Source: JABCPO02 sp052174015
Lineage (GTDB): Bacteria > Bacillota > Clostridia > TANB77 > CAG-508
Length of the DNA stretch: 64,000 nucleotides
Assembly: GCA_052174015.1 (NCBI GenBank)
Contig: JBQMXM010000003.1
Coordinates: forward strand, 1-64,000
Direction: 5' to 3'
Under the pieces are notes generated by a model. The model did no database searches, was not told the DNA's origin, and was given only the letters and a program-made list of their open reading frames with translations. The position numbers and the translations under genes were made by a program. Shown one piece after another: positions 59,181 to 64,000 of this stretch (its first letter is position 1; every line of letters starts with the position of its first letter).

Positions 59181-59546
59181 ATGGAAAAAATTGAAAAAAT
59201 GATAGAAGAAATAGAAAAATTAACAGTTATAGAATTAGCTGAATTAGTAAAAGCTATAGAAGAAAAATTTGGAGTATCTGCAGCAGCAGTAGCAGCACCA
59301 GCAGCTGGAGCAGCATCAGACGCAGCAGCAGAAAAATCAGAATTTGATGTAGAATTAACAGAAACAGGAGCTAACAAAATAGCTGTTATGAAAGTTGTAA
59401 AAGCAGTTAGCGGATTAGGATTAAAAGAAGCAAAAGAATTAGTTGATGGAGCACCAAAAGTAGTAAAATCAGGAGTTAACAAAGACGAAGCTGAAGAAAT
59501 TAAAAAACAATTAGAAGAAGCTGGAGCAAAAGTAACTTTAAAATAA
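59181..59546 (+). CDS. rplL: 50S ribosomal protein L7/L12
   Basis: The protein has 121 residues from the ATG at 59181 after AAGGAG. N-terminal dimerisation helices (LTVIELAELVKAIEEKFGV), an Ala-rich hinge (AAAVAAPAAGAASDAAA) and the C-terminal factor-binding domain (KIAVMKVVKAVSGLGLKEAK) are complete. A terminator follows instead of rpoB. Confidence 0.97.
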   Translation: MEKIEKMIEEIEKLTVIELAELVKAIEEKFGVSAAAVAAPAAGAASDAAAEKSEFDVELTETGANKIAVMKVVKAVSGLGLKEAKELVDGAPKVVKSGVNKDEAEEIKKQLEEAGAKVTLK

Positions 59547-59568
59547 TTCAAAAATAATTAAAATAAAG

Positions 59569-59613
59569 ATATCTTAGATTAATATTATTATACTATTAGT
59601 CTAAGATATTTTA
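59569..59613 (+). terminator. Terminator after rplL
   Basis: The 13-bp stem ATATCTTAGATTA/TAGTCTAAGATAT (59569-59581 with 59597-59609, one imperfect pair) followed by TTTTATT. Confidence 0.78.
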
Positions 59614-59645
59614 TTATTTATTTCATTAATTATATTCATTAGTTA

Positions 59646-59674
59646 TTGAGCTAAAAAAATAATAATGATATAAT
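59646..59674 (+). promoter_or_regulatory. Promoter of the plsC-like gene
   Basis: TTGAGC (59646-59651), 17 bases, TATAAT (59669-59674) with a TGA extension. Confidence 0.75.
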
Positions 59675-59699
59675 AGTTATATAATTTATGGAGGAATAT

Positions 59700-60395
59700 A
59701 TGACAGATAATACTAAATCAAAGAAAAAGAAAGAAAATAGGTTTAAAGATGTATACTTAAAAATAACAATTCGTAAAATTTGTCTTTTTGTAGTAAGATT
59801 ATTATTTTTAACTATATATAGGATTAGAGTTGTAGGACTTGAAAATATTCCTAAAACTAAATGTATTGTATGTGCAAATCATAAATCAACATTTGATGCA
59901 GTATTTTTAATGGGGGTATTTCCTAAAAATATACATTTTATGTCAAAACAATCAATTTGGACACATTGGTGGGGAAAATTTATTGGTTTTGCTTTTGATA
60001 TGATACCGGCAAAAAGAGATGGGAAAGATATACTTGCAATAAAAGAGGCGTATAAGGTATTAAATAATGATGAAATTTTAGGTATTTTTCCAGAAGGAAC
60101 TAGAAATGGAGTATCTAAAGAAATACCTGTAAAATCAGGAGCTACATTTATTTCAATAAAAAAAGATGCACCAATATTACCAATTGCAATATCAGGTAAA
60201 TTAAAACCATTTACTAAAAATACAGTAACTATAGGTAAACCTATAGATTTGAAAAACATGCTTGAAGATGGTAAAACAGAAAAAGATACAGAAGAATTAA
60301 AAAGACTTACAAATATAGTAATGCAAGAAATATTTAAATTATCAATAGATGGAGAATATGATGAATATCTAAATAGAGATATTAAAATACATTAA
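59700..60395 (+). CDS. 1-acyl-sn-glycerol-3-phosphate acyltransferase (PlsC-type)
   Basis: The protein has 231 residues from the ATG at 59700, preceded by GGAGG; the ATG at 59688 contains the SD itself. It makes phosphatidic acid from lysophosphatidic acid. A membrane-associated N-terminal helix (KICLFVVRLLFLTIYRI) precedes the HX4D motif (CANHKSTFDAVF), the FPEGTRNG motif and a PILPIAISG segment. This is the full set of PlsC blocks. It forms a single-gene unit with its own promoter and terminator. Confidence 0.9.
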   Translation: MTDNTKSKKKKENRFKDVYLKITIRKICLFVVRLLFLTIYRIRVVGLENIPKTKCIVCANHKSTFDAVFLMGVFPKNIHFMSKQSIWTHWWGKFIGFAFDMIPAKRDGKDILAIKEAYKVLNNDEILGIFPEGTRNGVSKEIPVKSGATFISIKKDAPILPIAISGKLKPFTKNTVTIGKPIDLKNMLEDGKTEKDTEELKRLTNIVMQEIFKLSIDGEYDEYLNRDIKIH

Positions 60396-60417
60396 AATAC
60401 ATTAAAAGTATAATAGT

Positions 60418-60465
60418 AAAAAACTTATACACATTTTATATAATTTATGTGTATAAGTTTTTTTC
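60418..60465. terminator. Bidirectional terminator between plsC and the minus-strand VanW-like gene
   Basis: A perfect 17-bp stem (60418-60434 with 60447-60463; core ACTTATACACAT) with A6 on the left and T8 on the right, effective on both strands. Confidence 0.85.
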
Positions 60466-60514
60466 ATTTCATTCTTATTATTATTTTTTATACTAATATA
60501 CTATTAATATTATA

Positions 60515-62116
60515 TTAACTTAGATTAATGAAATTATCAGTAGAACTATTATTATTTTCATTTGGATTATTATGTTCAATAATTTCACTTAAAGGATAAT
60601 ACCTGTTTTCAGAAATTTTCTTTTTAGTAATATTATTATTATTATCTGAAATAGTTACATTAACAATAAATGTACCACCATTTACTCCTTTTTGTTTAAC
60701 TTTTTCACCATTTATATTACTATTATATATTTTAACAGTATTAAATTTTAAGTCTTCTGTTTTAGAAATGTCAACAGAAATATTTTGTTCTAACTTATTA
60801 CCTGTAAGTTTTACATTTAAAGAATTATTAGCAATATTTAATTTAAGCTTGATTGCAGAAGTATGAGTATTTTTAAATTTTAAATCATTGTTTAAAGAAA
60901 TATTGGCATCAAGTCCTAAATCAAAAAAGTTTATAGCGTTAGTATGTTGATTGCGTTCTAATATAGTTTGATTTGTATATATTGCACTAGTATATATTGC
61001 AGAAGCTACAAAAGAAAGTGCAGAATTTACTTCTTCCAAATTTATATTATTAGAATATTTTTGAATGTTAATACTATTATTAAAAGAAAAAGTCTGATCA
61101 GCATTTAAATATGTGTTATCTAAAGTATCTACAATGTTTGAAATATGTTTTACACTTTCATTACTTAAATTAGCTAAAGAAAAGTTTCTATTAAATATAT
61201 TTTCTGTTTGATTTGAATTTTTCTTTTCAAGTTGCTTAATTAAAGAATCACTTAAAATATCTGGTTTAATCTTTTTTAATTTTAATATATATGGAGAAGT
61301 TGCAGTTTTATCAAACATAATAGCAGTGTTAAGTGGAACAATAAATTCAAGACCATATTCTTCCTTAACAATTGTGTTATTGTTGCTTATATATGCATTT
61401 TTAGCCTTTTTAGTAATATCATTATATATACTATTTAAATTAATGTTAGAATATTTCTCTTTTTTGCTTTCTAAAAAAAGATTGTTTTTAAATTCTTCAT
61501 TAATATAATTGTTTAAAATAGTGTCTTTAATTTTTTCATCTTCAATAATTGAATATTGTTGATTTTTTAAAATAGTAACTTCTAATTTTTCCATATCAAG
61601 TATATATGGATAATTTTTTTTGCTATTTATTTTAAAAGAAATATTATCTATATATTTTTTTAATATTTCATCATTTAAATTAAATTCAATAGGGATATTT
61701 ATATTTTCATTAGATTTTTTAGAATTTACAAGCTCTTTTTCAAGTTTTAATGCCTTTTCATAGCTTTTTTCATAATCATATTTTAGATTTAATTCTTGTG
61801 GGCTAATAATTGTAGTTATATTATCAACAGTAAGTGTAAATTGATTTTGAGCCCTTTTATCATATTTGTTTTTTAAACTATCAACAACTTCAGATTTACT
61901 AGTATTTTTGATAGATATACCAGCAATAGATATATTATTACTATATCTTATATTATTTGGTTTAAATATTTTAAAATATATGAATACTAAAGAGATTATA
62001 GATAGTATTATGATAAATATAATTATAGATATTTTGATTAGATTGTTGTTTTGAAAATACTTAGAATTATTATTATCAAATAAGTCAGACCCTTTAGGTG
62101 TAATTCCTAATTCCAT
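60515..62116 (-). CDS. VanW-like membrane protein with degenerate VanW core
   Basis: The protein has 533 residues. One membrane helix lies near residues 27-50 (ISIIIFIIILSIISLVFIYF). An outer region follows with YSNNISIAGISIKNTSKSEV, the usual entry to tandem YoaR/peptidoglycan-binding-4-like domains. The VanW segment FNRNFSLANLSNESVKHIS ... LNADQTFSFNNSINIQ ... ERNQHTNAINFFDLGLDANI ... DLKFKNTHTSAIKL is recognisable, but the GGGxCQxSST motif of the family is replaced by SALSFVASAIYT. A G5-like end (VKQKGVNGGTFIVNVTI) closes it. Wall-associated; role unknown. Confidence 0.75.
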   Translation of the reverse strand: MELGITPKGSDLFDNNNSKYFQNNNLIKISIIIFIIILSIISLVFIYFKIFKPNNIRYSNNISIAGISIKNTSKSEVVDSLKNKYDKRAQNQFTLTVDNITTIISPQELNLKYDYEKSYEKALKLEKELVNSKKSNENINIPIEFNLNDEILKKYIDNISFKINSKKNYPYILDMEKLEVTILKNQQYSIIEDEKIKDTILNNYINEEFKNNLFLESKKEKYSNINLNSIYNDITKKAKNAYISNNNTIVKEEYGLEFIVPLNTAIMFDKTATSPYILKLKKIKPDILSDSLIKQLEKKNSNQTENIFNRNFSLANLSNESVKHISNIVDTLDNTYLNADQTFSFNNSINIQKYSNNINLEEVNSALSFVASAIYTSAIYTNQTILERNQHTNAINFFDLGLDANISLNNDLKFKNTHTSAIKLKLNIANNSLNVKLTGNKLEQNISVDISKTEDLKFNTVKIYNSNINGEKVKQKGVNGGTFIVNVTISDNNNNITKKKISENRYYPLSEIIEHNNPNENNNSSTDNFINLS

Positions 62117-62158
62117 AATTTATCCTTTCGTAAAATTAGTAATAATTTAATTACTATT

Positions 62159-62187
62159 ATTATATAATATTAATAGTAATTAATCAA
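62159..62187 (-). promoter_or_regulatory. Promoter of the VanW-like gene
   Basis: Minus strand: TTGATT (62187-62182), 17 bases, TATAAT (62164-62159), 43 bases before the ATG. The ribosome site is AAAGGAT. Confidence 0.7.
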
Positions 62188-62249
62188 AATGTATAATATA
62201 GGTAATAGTGATATAAATATTAAATATAGATGAAATATTGAATAAAAAG

Positions 62250-62277
62250 TTGTAATAAACTAGTAAAAAAGTATAAA
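62250..62277 (+). promoter_or_regulatory. Promoter of the 62315 gene
   Basis: TTGTAA (62250-62255), 16 bases, TATAAA (62272-62277). It is divergent from the VanW-like gene promoter. Confidence 0.55.
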
Positions 62278-62314
62278 ATAATATATACTGAATATATGAA
62301 AGTTGGGGTCAATT

Positions 62315-62818
62315 ATGCAATTATATGAAAACATATATTTAAATACAGACAAGATAATACAAGGCCAAGAATATACATTAGTATACAGAGGAAAATATTT
62401 TGAACAAGTTAAAAATATTAAATGCCCAGAACAAAAACTATATTTAGTTATAGGGGATGAAAAAATACAACTTAATAAAAAGGATTATGGATATACTTGT
62501 CAAATAGAATTTAATGAAAACAAGAATGATTTAGAAATATTATTAGAAAATATATCAACAGAAAAATTAGAAAAGCAAGAAAGTCTAGATGAAAATACAA
62601 ATAATGAAATATTTACATTATATGCAATAACAGAACCAATACATTTAAATGTATTAAAGGTAAATAATAAGCAAAATTTAATAAAACAAAAAGAAAAGAA
62701 CTTTTTATTTTTTCCAGAGCAAATAATGAATGCTATAAATAAGGCAATTAAGATATTTCCAAAGGTGTTAGAAAATAGAATGAATACTAATAAATTGATT
62801 AGGAGAGGAGAAAAATAA
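62315..62818 (+). CDS. Unknown small cytosolic protein upstream of a VanW-type gene
   Basis: The protein has 167 residues from the ATG at 62315; a TTG at 62303 is an alternative start. There is no strong SD (TTGGGGTC at 62303-62310 is the best). The first 95 residues are beta-rich (QEYTLVYRGKYFEQVKNIKC, shortened, and KLYLVIGDEKIQLNKKDYGY, shortened), and the second half is a helical, basic end (NAINKAIKIFPKVLENRM). No family was recognised. It ends 5 bases before the next gene, so they are co-transcribed. Confidence 0.65.
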   Translation: MQLYENIYLNTDKIIQGQEYTLVYRGKYFEQVKNIKCPEQKLYLVIGDEKIQLNKKDYGYTCQIEFNENKNDLEILLENISTEKLEKQESLDENTNNEIFTLYAITEPIHLNVLKVNNKQNLIKQKEKNFLFFPEQIMNAINKAIKIFPKVLENRMNTNKLIRRGEK

Positions 62819-62823
62819 TAATT

Positions 62824-64000
62824 ATGGATGAAAAAAATAATAATGAAAATTCAGAATTTAAAAATGATACTGCTAAAACAGATAATGCTAAAATAGTTAT
62901 AGATGCATTAGGTAATGTTAAATCAGATGAAGTAAGTAGTGCAGAAGACATAAAAGTATTACAAGAAAAAGTAAATCAAAAAATGAAAGAAGAAACACCA
63001 TTAAAAGAAAATAAGAAAACATTAAAAAAAGAACCTAAAGAAGATGAGTTATTTAAGAAAGTAAATGAATTATTAGATGACGAAGAAGTAGAGCTTTCTG
63101 ATGATAAAAATTTAAAAGTAGATGAAAAAATTCAAATAGCAGAAAGATTAGAAGAAAAGATTGTAGATATTGCTATTAAGAAAAATAGAAATAGAATCAT
63201 AATTATAATAGCAGTAATTGCAACACTAGTTATAATGTTTTTCTCAACTATATTTGGAATAATTAATATTTGGAATAATAAGATACAAAAAAATGTATAT
63301 ATTGATAAAATTAATGTAGGTGGATTAACAAAAGAAGAAGCTACTAAAAAGATATCAGACATATATAAGTCAAAATCAGAAAAAGAAATTAAATTAAAAT
63401 ATGATACATTAGAAACACCATTTAAATTAAAGGATATAGATTTTCAAGTAAAAGATATAGAAGCTGTAAATGAAGCATATCAAATTGGAAGAAATTCTAA
63501 TATTATAGTTAATAACTATAATATATTATATCAATATATTTTCAGTAAAACAGTTGATTTACAAGCAAACTATAATCCACAATATTTAGCAGAAATAATT
63601 AAAAATGTCTCAGCATTTTTACCAAATAAGGTTAAAAATCCAGAATATCAAATAGATAAAGAAAAATCAAAATTAAGAATATTTGCAGGAGAAGATGGAA
63701 TAGATGTAAATACTAAAGAATTAGAAGAAAAAATTATATCTGCATGTAAGAGTACAGAAGATATTACAGCAATAAATATTCCAATAGTAAAAGAAAAAGC
63801 CCCACAAATAGATTTAGATAAAATATATAATGAAGTTAAAAAAGAAGCACAAGACGCATCTTTTAATGAAAAAACAAAAGAATTAAAATTTGAAGAAAAT
63901 GGAATGGACTTTGGAATATCTTTAGAAGAAGCTAAAAAACTATTATTAGAAAAGAAAAAAGAATATATAATACCATTAAAAATAATTAAACCAAAAGTAA
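62824..64000 (+). CDS. VanW/peptidoglycan-binding-4-type membrane protein, 3' end missing
   Basis: The frame is open from the ATG at 62824 to the window end (392 codons), with GGAGAGG before the start. A long charged cytosolic N-terminus of about 120 residues (Lys/Glu/Asp-rich) is followed by one membrane helix (IIIIIAVIATLVIMFFSTIF) and by YIDKINVGGLTKEEATKKI, the typical first strand-helix of YoaR/PG-binding-4 domains. Two such domains seem present (about 160-280 and 290-392). A VanW domain is expected beyond the end but is not visible. It shares its plan with the minus-strand protein at 60515. Confidence 0.72.
   Translation, partial: MDEKNNNENSEFKNDTAKTDNAKIVIDALGNVKSDEVSSAEDIKVLQEKVNQKMKEETPLKENKKTLKKEPKEDELFKKVNELLDDEEVELSDDKNLKVDEKIQIAERLEEKIVDIAIKKNRNRIIIIIAVIATLVIMFFSTIFGIINIWNNKIQKNVYIDKINVGGLTKEEATKKISDIYKSKSEKEIKLKYDTLETPFKLKDIDFQVKDIEAVNEAYQIGRNSNIIVNNYNILYQYIFSKTVDLQANYNPQYLAEIIKNVSAFLPNKVKNPEYQIDKEKSKLRIFAGEDGIDVNTKELEEKIISACKSTEDITAINIPIVKEKAPQIDLDKIYNEVKKEAQDASFNEKTKELKFEENGMDFGISLEEAKKLLLEKKKEYIIPLKIIKPKV

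Overview
The window comes from the chromosome of a strongly AT-rich, low-GC Gram-positive bacterium. It is most likely an uncultured gut-type Clostridia. The evidence is the gene content (RNase Y, AddB, a DUF4364-like protein, a Mn-dependent pyrophosphatase, VanW-like envelope proteins, a transglycosylase, an LPxAG-type surface protein), consensus sigma-A promoters (TTGACA-17-TATAAT), strong AGGAGG ribosome sites, and near-exclusive use of AGA, CAA and GAA codons. A placement near the CAG-508/TANB77 lineage is only a guess from the style of the genes.

Left part (1-17260): housekeeping genes for RNA and DNA upkeep: a TrmH/SpoU rRNA/tRNA methylase (5' end outside the window), a DUF4364-like regulator, ruvA, a membrane-anchored cyclophilin, rarA, rnc, an Elp3-like protein without its iron-sulfur cysteines, an 8-oxoguanine glycosylase that seems to lack an AUG start, a transglutaminase-like exoprotein, addB, an in-frame pth-ppaC fusion, and a WG-repeat protein. 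A two-gene cassette of foreign appearance (4780-5868) sits between rarA and rnc. A second foreign-looking gene (17263-18160, minus strand) lies beside a tRNA-Gly. Both have a consensus promoter and a hairpin directly before the ribosome site.

Middle part (18209-46090): four tRNA genes, then a 17-kb one-directional locus resembling a minimal Gram-positive type IV secretion system. It has two VirB2-like pilin-type proteins, a PrgI/VirB3-like protein, a stand-alone TraC-like domain, a VirB4 ATPase, four VirB6-like polytopic proteins (one fused to an NlpC/P60 cell-wall hydrolase) and a bitopic protein. No relaxase and no VirD4 coupling ATPase are visible. Downstream, beyond a prepilin-like gene, follow two bitopic NTF2-like proteins (possible VirB8 analogues), a membrane J-domain protein and a degenerate cyclophilin. 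Two paralogous prepilin-like/lectin-like surface proteins (35922 and 44641) flank this module and a convergent heterodimeric ABC exporter. The C-terminal tail of the first has the codon pattern expected of a diversity-generating-retroelement variable region.

Right part (46175-64000): rny, a monofunctional transglycosylase, gatCA without gatB, pgsA, typA, an O-methyltransferase, a small LPEAG surface protein, a pair of half-size EamA/SMR-like transporters, an AIM24-family protein, tRNA-Leu, then rpmG-secE-nusG-rplK-rplA-(L10 leader)-rplJ-rplL. A terminator follows rplL where rpoBC is normally found. The window ends with plsC, a degenerate VanW-like protein on the minus strand, an unknown small protein and the start of a second VanW/peptidoglycan-binding-type membrane protein. 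No intergenic gap exceeds 300 bases. No CRISPR array, rRNA, transposase, integrase or reverse transcriptase was seen.
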